Source: Pleurostoma richardsiae
Lineage: Eukaryota > Ascomycota > Sordariomycetes > Calosphaeriales > Pleurostomataceae
DNA length: 64,000 nucleotides
NCBI GenBank assembly: GCA_030052745.1
Contig: JANBVO010000003.1
Location: 744,001-808,000 of the forward strand
Direction of reading: 5' to 3'
Shown here: positions 47,939 to 59,133 of the stretch, in pieces
How positions within the stretch are numbered: position 1 is the first letter of the stretch
Layout: the number at the start of each line of letters is the position of its first letter
Made by a program: the position numbers and the translations under genes
Notes under the pieces: model-generated
The model's database searches: none
The model's input: the letters and a program-made list of their open reading frames with translations, nothing else
What the model was told of the DNA's origin: nothing

Positions 47939-50900
47939 TCATTCTCTGCTCAGACCAGGAGAGTCTCTCATGGAGAAGAGCGGCTGAACATTTTTCACCA
48001 TGTTCTTTGCTCGAGGCCGATTGAACATCGTAACCCACAGGCCGACGCATTCCTGGAAACCCTCCGGGGCGAAGATCCACTCTATTTCCGTGTCTTCTTC
48101 GTCCGGCTCAGTCCTCCTCCGTGAAGAATATTTCAAGTCGTAGATGGTAACCCAGCCCGGCCACGCCCCTTCGTCTTTGCTATGGTCCGCAGAGAGCTTG
48201 TATTGACGGCCCTTGCTCGTATGAAGCTAGAGTGTGCTCTCAGTCAGTCCGGGCCATGACGCGGAGACTGCGGAGCACTTACAGTTAAGGCGAAGACGGC
48301 GTCGGCTCTTGCAACATGCAAGCGACCGATTTTTTCGTCGGATTCAATCTCCACCGATATCCTCTTGTCATAAGGTGAGTGGGAGAGGCCTTGCCGGAGT
48401 TGCCCAACGCCAATGACCATGCCGCTCCCGTACCTGAAGGCCAGCCCACTCAGAGAGGTGTCCAGGAATGAGTATTCGATGGATACTAGACGGTCGACGT
48501 TTCCGAGGTCATCCCTCATCTCCCAGAACATCTTTTGCGGGTCGTCCTCGATCCTCAACGGCTGAGATGGCCAGGATTGAAGCATGACCCTACCCTTCCT
48601 AGCCCGGCTGAGAACCTGGACGCCATCATACAAGTGATTGTATGCCCAGACTATACCATGCTATGTCACATCAGCTTAGAAAGGGCGAGTGAGAACGGTG
48701 AAGCTTACGAGTTCCTCGAAAAAGTCTGCTGAATAATTCAGCACGAGTAGCTCCGCACCGTCCCCGAGCTGGACGCTTTTTGTTACTCCCCTCGAGGAAG
48801 CAAGCCGAATTCCCTGTATGCGGCCGTTGTTGTGCTTGATGAATCGATTTGCATCCGATTCCTGACTTTGCCATATGGCGATGTGGCTGATCTTGTCTCC
48901 CCGCTCGATATCAAACACGTCGATCTCTTCAATCCACTGTCCGACAATCACGGGCCTATCCGAGTCCCAGAAATCAAGCCAGAGCCCTGATATGTACTCG
49001 CTCGTACGGGGGCGATTAGGGAGGCCACGCGATATGCGGATTCTCTTTACACTCGACAGATCGACTGTCGTTAAGCATAGCCCGTTTCGCCTCGAGATCA
49101 GGGCGGCGGTTTTCAGATACGCGTGAGATATGGGCAGAATATGTTCAACGCGTCGCTGAGGAGATTCGTCGATTGTCGGCCACCCATGGATACTATCAGA
49201 GCTCATGCTATGATAGCCGATGCTTTGCATTTCTCCACCAGGTTGCTATGCAGACGTCAGCTTGATCATATCCTGGGTTTTGCTTTGCATACTTTAGTCA
49301 TTGCAATGATCCCCGTGATTGTATGGCCACTGGGAGCTTTATAAGCAACTTCTGGAGTGAATGCAATTCCTGCAGGGGCTCCGGAACCCCAATAACTCTT
49401 AAAAACAACGGAGTGACCCTTGTTGGTCGCCATCTAGAGAATGAGTTAGAGAGGTCGCTCATGCTAATATGCCTTCCCAAGGCACCGTACGGCGAAGGAA
49501 GCCCACCTTGAGAGCGATGACATGCCGAGAGATTGGATGGTTGTCATACGCCACCTGTAACTCCACGATTCCCTCCCCCTTGCTACCATCGATCGGGAAT
49601 GACATCTCGGAGCATAATCGGTTCCGGTCCGCGATATCGAAGGGTCTCCTGGTTCCAAATAGTTGTTCTCTGCCATCTTCATATACAAAAACCAGCCCGC
49701 GAAACACGCTGGAGGCGCCATCTAACAGAGCGACAATTCTGGTGAGATGTCTCAGGTCTTTGCCACATAGCCCTGCGAAGTCCATGTTGAGACAGAATAT
49801 CGAGCTTTGGCGAGCTTCGTCGCCGCTAGGAGGAAATTGAATGAAGCTATTAGGCTCATCCTGCGGTGGATAGGGATTCCATAGAGTTGCTTTGAGCTGC
49901 TCCTGGTCATTGGAAGAACGTGGCGGAGACGGTAATTCAAGCAGCTGGATAGAAACCAGTTTACAGGCCTGGAATAGTCAGCGATTGGCATTGCAACGAA
50001 ACGTAGAACCCGACACATGACTCACATCTAAGCCAAGGACGAAGCCAGAGATCTGGCCATGTTGTTCTGGCGAGAGCTTCGCAATGCCGACCATTGACGT
50101 AGAGGTATCCCATTCGCCAATTCTGTGTTCCTCTACTCTGCTCTCGCTCAGCTTGCTGATCAAGAACACTAGTCCTACAATACCAGTAGCTCGAGCTGCA
50201 ACATTCAATCCGATCAGAAGCTCTCCTGGTGCAATCGGAACCTCCTGCTCTGTGTCGGGAAGGATCCTTCCTACTCGGCAGATCTCTTCAGAGTCTTGTT
50301 CACATTTTCTTACAGGGAGTAGGCGAATGCCGCAAACGTGGGCTTGGCAGTCAAATGATATGAAAGAAAGAGTAATTCGCACTCCATGCTTGTCTGGTCG
50401 ACGAGGTAGTAGGACATGCGACCTCTCCAGGATGCGACAACCCGCGCTAATGCCTTCTGTAGACCTGGCTCTGAATCTCAGCTCGGGACACACTTCCATA
50501 CCGTACACGAGACCGTCTAACGCGTGGCTGGCTGGTTGCTTCAAAGATGGTTGGGTGAGCAGAGGGGCAAGTGTGTCTACAAGCGGACTTAAGCTTTCCC
50601 AGATACGGCGTTTGTTTCGTAAACTTCCTGTTGAGGACGTGTCTGCTAAGCACCGTCGAATGTCGGAATAGAGGGTCCGCCAGTCGATGTTTTCGTGTGC
50701 ATGGCCTGACGTGGACCCAGCTAATGCGAATTGCATTTCATGTCCTCCACAGAATCTGCTCGCCCAAAAGGATTGTGGGAGGCTGTCAGGCTGGGAGACT
50801 TCAACAACTGCGGCAGAGGACAAGCGGAGATTGCAAACGTCCGTGGAATCAAGTATCGTGAGAATCATAACCACTATTTCCGTTGAGAGTTTGAAGAATG

Positions 50901-51592
50901 GATCGTGGAGAGTATCCAGATGCCTAGGTCGGTCTTCTGGCGTGTGACTCTTGTCGGGATCATTTGATTTCATCTCTGCAAGAGATGCTTCCCCTTCTTG
51001 GGCCAATAGTGCAAACGGATCGGCCAGTATGAACGCCCATTCACCAGGATAGGAGGGCAACGAGCCAAAAGCTTTCCAGAAGCCGCAGGCTCCAGCAAAG
51101 TCATGACTGATCACAGGGTAGCCGTGGAGATCGACGGGCAAGCAGTGGAGAGCATTGAAGAGTTGCTCAGCGACACGAGTGCTTGCTTCAGATGACACTT
51201 CCAGTCGTGCGAGGAGGATCCTCCAGCAGGCATCGTGAAAGGGAAAAGTCCAGTGCTCGCCATTGAAGGATCTGAGACCGTGGTCTTCAAGAACTACCCC
51301 ATCGTCGAGATAGCTTGCGAGGGCGTCCGGGCTTGCCCAAAGAGTCGCGCTAACGATGTAGCCAACGCCAGTGACGAAAGGCACGTCTCGGCCTCGAACC
51401 GATCGGACTTGAACATAAGTCAGAATTCTTCTGGGGACCGCAAGTGGGAAGGAAAATAAGTAGATCGTAGAGTTGCGGCCTACCTGCTCGAACTTCACTG
51501 AGCCAGTCAAGTTGTTCCGTTAGATCGGTTCCCACAGGACCAGTATATGGGGAAAGCGCAACGCCACAGAGAAGACAATAATTGTTCGCCAT
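47939..51592 (-). CDS. F-box protein of the fungal DUF7600-like type
   Basis: Seven exons (51592-51484, 51407-50026, 49968-49507, 49433-49293, 49245-48709, 48660-48283, 48226-47939) join into one frame of about 1098 aa. All introns are 47-76 nt with GT-AG ends. The N-terminus carries a CLLCG Cys pair. A family-like stretch FHDACWRILLARL follows, then an F-box at about 205-240 (FKLSTEIVVMILTILDSTDVCNLRLSS). The remaining 850 residues contain beta-rich repeats such as SGFVLGLDV, HTITGIIAM and GMVIGVGQL. F-box proteins hand substrates to SCF ubiquitin ligases through Skp1; the rest presumably selects the target. I recognise the layout as the fungal F-box/DUF7600 family but not a specific function. 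Automated calls may split this into two or three genes. Confidence 0.75.
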
Positions 51593-52083
51593 AGACACTG
51601 GCGAAGGTGCGCGATGTCGATAGACCCAGAAGTGTGCGGCTAAGAATGGGGCCACGAGACGCCTGATAAAGTGGCGCGCGGCTACTGAAACGCGTGGACG
51701 AATAGGCACATCACCACGCCGCCACAGCGCTAACTGTCCTGTTAGTGCGCGAATCGCTCAGAACTACAGCCTCCTTAGATACATTGGTAAGCTAAATTCG
51801 ACGCAGGCCAATCTCGGGACTGTGATGTAAATTAGAACCGATGAACGGTTGAGAGCAAGATCTGTGATACACGAGTCTGGGCGTTTGGCCTAGGGATAGA
51901 GCCATCGATCTGGCTATAAAGTCGATGAACTCGATGCTCCAGAGCAGTCAAGTCGGAGTACGACCTCCTCACGGCTCTTTCCCGCTATATCAGTGATAAT
52001 CAAACATTTTGGCTCTGATTTGAATCGTCCCCTCACCCCCTTAAGCACAATATCCCATTCCTCTGGCAACCGTTGAGCTTACG
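51593..52083. promoter_or_regulatory. Divergent spacer, F-box gene and PD-(D/E)XK-like gene
   Basis: 491 bases between divergent start codons, so it should carry both promoters. No clear TATA or CCAAT cluster is visible. Confidence 0.4.
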
Positions 52084-52644
52084 ATGTCCGACGGTGGTGT
52101 ATTGAACTCATCCAACGCTGGCTTTATGGGATGCTTCTTCGCTGCGAAAGGCGCCACCACTGAAGATCCTGTCCAGGGGCTCTGGAACTTTGTCCTGCAT
52201 ACATGGTTCCCGCGAAACCCTTACCGAATCAACATCAAAGCAAAGAACCTAGCAAGCAATGACGAGCCTGACGCGATTGTAATCGAGGTGCGCTTTGTCG
52301 GAGGCAGAACTTCGGCAAGAGAGTCTTGGGAAATTCGCGAGCGGCCAATCTTCATGGTGGAGTGCAAGAAGCCGACCCGGGATACGCCAGAAGAATGGGA
52401 ATCAGCTCGTGTCCAGCTTCTTCAGTACCTTGATGACAACGTTGCCGGATCTAAGCGTATGTACGGTGCTGTCGCCATCGGGCTGAAGGTCGAGATATAT
52501 AAGTGGGATGCTACCAATCCAAGTGGTCCTCTCATGCGTTTACACCCGGCGACAATCGACCTCAATTTGGCCAAGGATCGGCGTGAGCTTGAGGCGTTGT
52601 TGGATGAGGTTAAGGCAGGTGGCTGGAACTGGGCGGAACCATGA
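52084..52644 (+). CDS. Small protein with PD-(D/E)XK-like core
   Basis: An intronless frame from ATG 52084 (context ACGATGT) encodes 186 aa. The region DEPDAIVIEVRF (60-71) followed by PIFMVECKKPT (88-98) reads like the beta-hairpin core of a PD-(D/E)XK nuclease fold: Asp63 and Glu93-x-Lys95 as metal/catalytic residues, with Gln111 in the following helix (SARVQLLQYL). Similar single-domain proteins are common, recently duplicated hypothetical genes in fungi. Nuclease activity is not proven; many family members are inactive. The C-terminal part (EIYKWDATNPSGPLMRLHP) looks like the last strands of the fold. No signal peptide is present. Confidence 0.68.
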   Translation: MSDGGVLNSSNAGFMGCFFAAKGATTEDPVQGLWNFVLHTWFPRNPYRINIKAKNLASNDEPDAIVIEVRFVGGRTSARESWEIRERPIFMVECKKPTRDTPEEWESARVQLLQYLDDNVAGSKRMYGAVAIGLKVEIYKWDATNPSGPLMRLHPATIDLNLAKDRRELEALLDEVKAGGWNWAEP

Positions 52645-55148
52645 TTGTGACAACTCTCCTGTGGGCTCCGCCGGACACCAAAGATAGTATACTCGACAAC
52701 TCCGAGATACTCTAGTCTTGAAACAAAGACGCCTTTGTTCTGTCTCCATTTCGTTCTATACCGATTGCTCAAACGGCTGGGTGCAGTGCGCTAGAAGGAG
52801 TCGCCATCTGGGTTCGAAATGGTCCTTCATCAAACATGACAGAATAGAATCAGGAGAAAGCACCTAGCAGCGTTTTGATATGCAGATGATACACGGATCA
52901 CAGTGAATCTGCATCCACCCTCGCCGCTTACTCCGTCCTCTGCTATAGCCTTTTGACCCAAAGTTCGTTTACTCAGTCTGCTGGCCCCAAATGCATATCA
53001 GATATCTTTGAGAAGCAGAAAAAAAGAACTCCTTTTACGCAACCAGAGTCGCTGAGACCGGCACTTAATAACACCGTCGGAGGCGTCATCGGCTGAGCGG
53101 TGTGTAGCTTGTCTGGGACTAGCACAGGTGCTATACAGTGTTGGACAGCCTATCCGCGGTGTCGTTGTCAATGTGAGTGACACCGTATTCTTTTCTTATT
53201 TTTGAGTGCTCAACAGTGAGTACGGTACCCAGAAATAAAACACTGCTAGGCTATGAATGGTGGACTACCGCAACGCCCCCAAAGATTCTAGACGCTTGTC
53301 TTTTGAAGGTGGAAGGAAGTCTTGTGGCAGACTCAGCTAGTCTTGAGGCTGTGCGATTTGGGTGGCAGACCTCTTGTCAGCACGCTTAATGGGAAGGGCT
53401 GAACCCGGATGAGTCGAGCTTGATAAGTGGTTATTTCGAACCAGCGGAGCAATGATGAACCGAAAAGTGAGAGAGAGGACGTACGGTGTATTCGGGCGAG
53501 GTTGAGGACTTCTCTGGTAGTGGTAATACCTTTATAAAGAATGCCGGCAGTAGGGCGGCCCTCTGTAGCGTTACCGGTGATAAGGCGTGAGTTCCACTCG
53601 GGGAAAGAAAACAGGCTGTTCGTTCGAAAACCCGGGTTCTACCTCGATAGAGGCAGTTGCCACCTTCGAGCCTTGTGCTTGCTGGTCTGGCATAACCGGT
53701 TTCTGCAGAGAATGGAGCAAGCGCGCCCACTTGGACGAATGGTAATCGCTGGTCTTCGGCGACTGCCTGCTGGACTTGGCAGCCGTGCAAAAAGGGCCGA
53801 GTGAGCCGGGAGGACAGGACCAACAAACGACGAGTGGTCTTTTGCCTGTTTCTCGTCCTCTCTGTGCCAGCACGGAGTACGTTGTACATAGTGCTTCAGG
53901 GACAGACATGTTTCTACTTCCGGTGGCTGAGAAGAAGGGATGATGACGATAGGCGACTTGTTTCATGCGGTTAAGGGGTCGCATGACAGAAGCCCGGAGT
54001 TCGTCGATCTCGAAGGAGTCTGCGCCACGAGACGGGATCCCTGAAGACTCGATCTTGACGTGCGAGGCTGCCTGGCAGCTGGGAATCCCGGACACGGAGG
54101 CGGGCTATTCCTGGTCGTCATGGCGCTCGGCAGCTTGGCCTGACGTGCCCTGATGGCTCTGCCGGGCCAATCAGTGCCGCGATGCAGCTTCTAACATCGT
54201 CAAGATGCAGCGCAAGGGGTTTGCTGTGTTGCGTGCCGAAGTCCGCCGCTCATTGGTTGTAGCCCGCATGTCCGACACCATCTTGGAGTGCCTCAGGCAT
54301 AAAACGGAGTACATACCGTACCGCCTCCCTCGTGGCCCAGCGAGAAAAACAAGGGACCGATTTAGCGGACGTTAGTGGATCACGGGTGGCCTGTTAGCGA
54401 CGGCAGCGCGACAAATACGAGGTGACGTGTGTGAGATAGGTACTTGACAGTACATACAGGCCCGACTAGGCTGTTAGTAAGAACCCGCACGTGTTGCTGT
54501 ATGACCTAACAGATCTGCCAGAAGTGAATGTAGCGAGGGTCCACCCTAAAAATTTCGCTCCCTAAACAGAGCAGCGAACCAGCGGGATCTCCCATTGCGT
54601 GGTCCGCTGACAACAGGGCAACCCCTTCTCGAAGCGTGTCCAGACTCCCTCCTCCGTCTTTTCCATCCCGCTCCCATCAGCATTCTGCTAAAAAGAGTCT
54701 GACACCGTTCTCTCGTTCCACACAATCGACACTCTCGTTTTCCCTTTATTCTCTTCCCTCACTATTATTTCCTCATAATAATACGACTCTTTCTTTTCCC
54801 ATTCGACGCTCGCCCACCGGCCGTTATCCCGACCGTCCTTCGTTCGCGTGTCGGTTTGGTTCGAAACAATCATTTCCCGACGGCCCCCTTCAATTTGGCC
54901 CGACCTGCCGTTTGTACACCCTCTACGTGACACCACACCTGTCGCGCGTTGCCGGTGTGCTTCAGCTACACAGGCTGTTTCTAACTGGCGATCTTCGGCC
55001 GCCCGAGTTCATCAAGGGAGGAGAGGTTCATATCTAGTGTACTGCTCTTGCGTCTCCGACTTGGAAGAGGACGGCAGCAATCTCTGCTTGGCCGGCTGAC
55101 TGGGAACCCTCACCACCACCTTGAATCATCGCCACGACCGTAAACACA
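52645..55148. other. Intergenic region including the pyrimidine-rich leader of the surface-protein gene
   Basis: 2.5 kb without a supportable gene. From about 54640 to 54830 the + strand is strongly C/T-rich, as in leaders or promoters of highly expressed fungal genes, and precedes the surface-protein ATG by about 320 bases. Overlapping frames at 53430-54150 on both strands lack domains and are not called. Confidence 0.45.
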
Positions 55149-56039
55149 ATGCATTCCTCGAGGATCTTCCAACTGCTTCTCGTGGCTCTTTCCGCCGTCT
55201 CCATTGCTCAGGCCTTCAAGATCGACGCAAACCTTATCGGCAGACTCAGCGATGAGATAATCAAGAGGCAGGACGACTCCGCCGCTGGCACCGGCTCTAC
55301 CGACCCAGCTCCTACTGCGACTGCTGGCGGGGACGGTACAACGGCGACAACTACGACGTCGGAGGAAGAAACACCTACGACGACGACAAGCCCTACCTCG
55401 ACCACTACTCCTACTACAACAACGACATCTTCGGATACCCCGACGTCAACGCCGACCACTACGACGACCCGGACGACAAGCTCGGCTGACTCTACATCCT
55501 CTCCGGCGACTACGTCCGAAGCCGCTCCTAGCTCTACCTCCTCAGAGTCGAGGGCGACGAGCACTACGTTTAGCTCGTCCACTAGGGCCAGTGCTTCCTC
55601 TAGCCACGCTACCACCTCGACGTCCCTCAAGCCCTCTACGTCTACTACCGTTGTCGTCGTCACTGCTACTGATGGATCTACGTCATCCTACACATCTGAG
55701 GTTGTCACTACCCCTACGGCCAGCCTGTCGACAAGTGACAGCAGCAACCATTCCTCCGGCATGTCCACGAAGACGCGCAACACTATCATCGGCGTGGTCG
55801 TCGGTGTGGGCGGTGCCATTGTCCTCGCCGTCATCGGCTTCGTGGCGTGGAGGATCTGGGGTCGCAAGAAGACTGCCGACGAGAACGATGACGGCCTTAT
55901 GAGCTACGGAGGCAATTACAACCCCGCCGAGAAATCCGAGGCCGGCGGTTCCCCGAACAACAGTGGCCGGTCCCCGTTCCAGACAACGCTTGAGGGATAT
56001 CACGCACCGACCCAGGTAAACGCATCGTCGAACTTCTAA
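55149..56039 (+). CDS. Ser/Thr-rich single-pass surface protein (Mid2/WSC-like)
   Basis: An intronless 296-aa protein. It has a signal peptide (residues 1-22, core IFQLLLVALSAVS, cleaved after AQA) and a short N-terminal segment ending in a KR site (IIKRQ). A Ser/Thr-rich stalk follows from about 40 to 205 with runs of TTTT and ST, likely heavily O-mannosylated. One transmembrane helix at about 213-239 (IIGVVVGVGGAIVLAVIGFVAW) is followed by a basic stop-transfer and a cytoplasmic tail of about 55 residues. This is the layout of Mid2-type wall-stress sensors. No Cys-rich WSC domain is present, so Mid2-like fits better than WSC. It acts at the plasma membrane, if the analogy holds, upstream of Rho1 and the cell-wall integrity pathway. 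Low-complexity DNA makes close homology hard to judge. Confidence 0.82.
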   Translation: MHSSRIFQLLLVALSAVSIAQAFKIDANLIGRLSDEIIKRQDDSAAGTGSTDPAPTATAGGDGTTATTTTSEEETPTTTTSPTSTTTPTTTTTSSDTPTSTPTTTTTRTTSSADSTSSPATTSEAAPSSTSSESRATSTTFSSSTRASASSSHATTSTSLKPSTSTTVVVVTATDGSTSSYTSEVVTTPTASLSTSDSSNHSSGMSTKTRNTIIGVVVGVGGAIVLAVIGFVAWRIWGRKKTADENDDGLMSYGGNYNPAEKSEAGGSPNNSGRSPFQTTLEGYHAPTQVNASSNF

Positions 56040-56917
56040 GGAGAGGAGCATAGCAAATGGCTAAAGGCCAGCCCCCGACCCGATATCCGCCCTTGTCTAT
56101 AGCTCCTCATCCACCTCGTCACTTTGTCGATAACTTGCGCGCCCCTGCTTTTACCAGTCTACGGAGTTGGATGGCAATCTCGCCCGGTACCTCATCAGAT
56201 TCTTCAGCTAAGGGAATCGAAAATGGATAGAAATCTTCTCCTTTCTCTTGTCATGGTCGTCACTATGGTTATTTGTTGCGCGACGCGGAAGAGGTGAAGC
56301 ACGCCCAATAACGGTGGCAGATGCGGTGACGAGCTTTGGGCTCCGAGGAAGAATATCCTCCCTGCGGTTAGTTGGATAGTATTCGCGTGCGAAACTGTTC
56401 GTCTGTCGGGGGAGGCTTGGATTGGTCTCATGGTTTCGCGTCACATCACACCCGCAGGATAGAGAGCGTCAACATCACTGTATGCCACAGGAAGTCTTTT
56501 TAATACGATCAACATCACGTTTTACTTTCGTGCGGTCCCCATCTATGATCTAGTAGAATCATTCACTTCTTGAGATCTTATCCTGCTTGCAATACGGTGT
56601 TGTGAGAATTGGCGGGACCTGTGGTGCTCCGGCTGAAGTAGCGTCTCAGGACTGTTTCAGCCTCTCGCCGTCCCATAGCTGGGCCCCTGGGAGATGCATG
56701 TTCCATGCCTCTTTTCCGGGGCTCAATGCTCGAAGGCGAACAAGAAAGTCTACAGCAATAAAATAATACTTCATTGTTCTCTCCGCTCGCCGATTTCTCT
56801 TCCACGTTGCGGATACTCACCGAGAACAGAGCAGCATCGTGCCCAGGCAATTCATCTAATTCTCATTCGACCCCTCAAGAGCTCTGCGGAGTTCGTCGGC
56901 CTTACCTACATAACATC
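56040..56917. other. Spacer between surface-protein and small secreted-protein genes
   Basis: 878 bases with the 3' UTR of the upstream gene and the promoter of the downstream one. No supportable gene. Confidence 0.4.
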
Positions 56918-57577
56918 ATGCTCGCGAGGAACCTGAACGCAGTTTGGCTCTTTGTGGCCGTGGCAGCCGCGTCGCTAATCGCCGACATCTCGGAAGAGAT
57001 CCGGCGCGGGTTCGGCGCTGGCGTCATCCTCCCGCGCGCGGACGAGACGAACCTGCAGGCGTTCACGGGGGCGCTCGGCGGTGCGACTGCTCCGGCGGTA
57101 TGTCAATCCCAGGACGAGCGGAGGCGACGGGGAGAGAGCTTTTTCTGAGAATCATGTGGAACAGATCACCAAGTCAGACGACTCGGACAGGCCATTTGAG
57201 GTCGACGGAGACACCTTCGTGAGTAACTGCTCCCACAGGACGAACTGGTCTGCCGTCATTCGGGAAGAGGTGTGGCTGATTCGAGCCTTGCGATTCGCGA
57301 GACAGACCGACTTCGCGACGGCGGCGAACAGGGCCTGTGACAACCAGCACAACACTTGCGCGGAGTTGTCGAACAACAAGACGGCCGACTTCCCCGTCAG
57401 CGACTGCGACCAGCAGTCAGGTAGGTCTCTTCCCACCTTGAATCCCCCAAATCATGTTGCTGATCAAGGCCTGTGATGATAGATGAATGCAAGAGCGCTG
57501 CGACCTCGGCGACGGCGACGGCTTTCACGTCGCTGGTCAGCTCGAATGCCGACTTTGACTTCTTTTGCGAGTCATGA
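56918..57577 (+). CDS. Small secreted cysteine-containing protein, 147 aa
   Basis: Four short exons (56918-57097, 57165-57218, 57306-57420, 57483-57577) join in phases 0, 0 and 1 into 147 aa. The N-terminus is hydrophobic (NAVWLFVAVAAASLIA) and looks like a signal peptide. The mature part has five Cys and a motif, RPFEVDGDTFTDFATAANRA then CDNQHNTCAELSN then DCDQQSDECKSA, that recurs in many secreted fungal proteins I know only as hypothetical. The second intron (57219-57305) was placed so that GDTF joins TDFATAANRA; reading through it stays open but breaks this motif. Function is unknown; an extracellular or wall role is likely. Confidence 0.72.
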
Positions 57578-59133
57578 TCGTGGGATTCTATTGGTCTACC
57601 GGGTTGATGGGACGGGTGTCTCTGGTTTCAAACGTGGCGTTTTCGGGAAACATTGAGAGGAAAGCAAATGTCGACATTATGATTTAACGGGTTGGAAGTG
57701 TATGGCTCTGCTCGAAGTATCTAGGCTGGAAAAGGGATACATACTGTTAGTTCACGGGCGTCAATTTAAGGCCCAGTAACCAACTGCTAACAAGAGCAAG
57801 CAAATGACGAAGTGGAGAGACGCCCATCTCCGCAATTTGGCTTTCTGAAGAACAGGCCCCTGCTGCATTGCGGAGCTGCAAGTGCTTTGGCGGGCCGGAT
57901 CACAACCTACAGAGGCAGAGGCATAAGCTGTACGGAGGACCTCCGCAATTGTTGCCTCGATAATGAGCGCGACTAGGCGACAAGGCCATTCATTGCCTTT
58001 GTCGTCCGGCAGCCGGTTAGAGGAGTTGAAACAGCCACGGAAGCTCCCGTGTGGCAACGGGACGTTGAATGAGTCGTGACGAGACAAACTTGACAGCTTA
58101 TAGCGTGGTCTAAATTCGAGCCTCGGATGGTCCCTTGGTTCCTTTGAACCACGCGCCCGCCGTTGTCTTTAGTGCAAATCCATATGGAGCCGGCCAGTCA
58201 CGCGCAGCGGGGCGCGTCGATGTTGATGTTGACGTTGACATTGATGATGTCTTGGAGGCACTGTACATGCACCCAAGGGATGGAAAGCGACCGGGAGCTT
58301 GCTTGGGGAGAGGAGAGCGAGAATGGCCGTGGTTGATGCGAGAAGTGAGAAGTCTGGGGTCGGCTTCGGCAGGTTCACGCCTCGTGTTAGCGAGTACGGA
58401 TTGGACGATGGCGCGCTTGTATTGTCTGGAGGGGAAAGCACGTGGAGGCTACATGGGCGTGCTGTGCCACCCCTGTATCTCGCATCGCAGCAAATGAGAC
58501 GAGATTACACGAGCCATTGCGCTGGCTGTCGAGGGGGAAAGCGTGTTCATTAATTAATGCCAGAGCTGTTCCCAGCAAAAAATTATTAGCTGGCCCACGA
58601 CCTCTCCCTCCTTCTCCTCCACGATAGAGCCCGCCCCTCGCCGTCTCTCATCGCGTCTTGTCGCCCGTGTTCCGCCCGACTCGAGACCTCTCTTCACCTG
58701 TCTCCCAGTTTGGATGAGAAGGTAGCGATCGTGGCCCGATGTGTCCGGCAGCGAGTCGTTGGTTTTCTGTTCTTTCGTCGCTCCTTTAATCCCGCCCCCG
58801 TCCTCTCAAATCTTCCTTCGCTTCTTCACGTCCGGCCTTTTCCTTAATTTGGCCTAAATTTCCCCAAGGAAAGCGGACCCCTTGTTGAAGACACCAGAAC
58901 GGCCCCCCGTTTGCCGCTACGCGTCGCGATCCCCGTCAACCACATCGACGCCTTCCCTTTTGCCCCTGAGCAGTCGGACGAGAGAGAGATTTTTAGGGCA
59001 GCACAGAGTCCCGACCGACGCGAGAAAACAGAGATCCAGTAGCAGACGAATCGCACCTCGTCTGCGCTGGTCTCAGAGTGGTAAGCAACCTTGCCCGCGT
59101 AGACCCGAGCCAACAACCCCAGGGACCAACCCC
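57578..59133. other. Intergenic region with a GTTGAT-type microsatellite
   Basis: 1.56 kb without a supportable gene. An imperfect hexanucleotide repeat, TGATGTTGACGTTGACATTGA-like, lies at 58217-58248. From 58600 to 58860 the + strand is C/T-rich and resembles the promoter and leader of the long downstream gene. Frames at 57761-58087 (-) and 58135-58497 (+) have no domain. Confidence 0.45.
58217..58248. repeat. Imperfect (GTTGAT)n microsatellite
   Basis: About five degenerate copies of a hexamer close to TTGATG / TTGACG run from 58217 to 58248. It may reflect replication slippage in spacer DNA. Confidence 0.5.

Noticed and set aside
53431-54153. Frames on both strands, up to 174 codons
   Set aside because: No domain, no promoter-like context, overlapping one another; treated as spacer.
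54636-55037. 133-codon frame before the surface-protein gene
   Set aside because: Lies in the pyrimidine-rich leader, begins at a non-ATG codon and shows no domain.
57219-57238. A 20-base GTGAGT...CACAG mini-intron
   Set aside because: Far too short for splicing; the longer intron 57219-57305 restores the family motif instead.
57761-58497. Frames of 108 and 120 codons before the long right-edge gene
   Set aside because: No conserved motif; the region also holds a microsatellite and promoter-like sequence.
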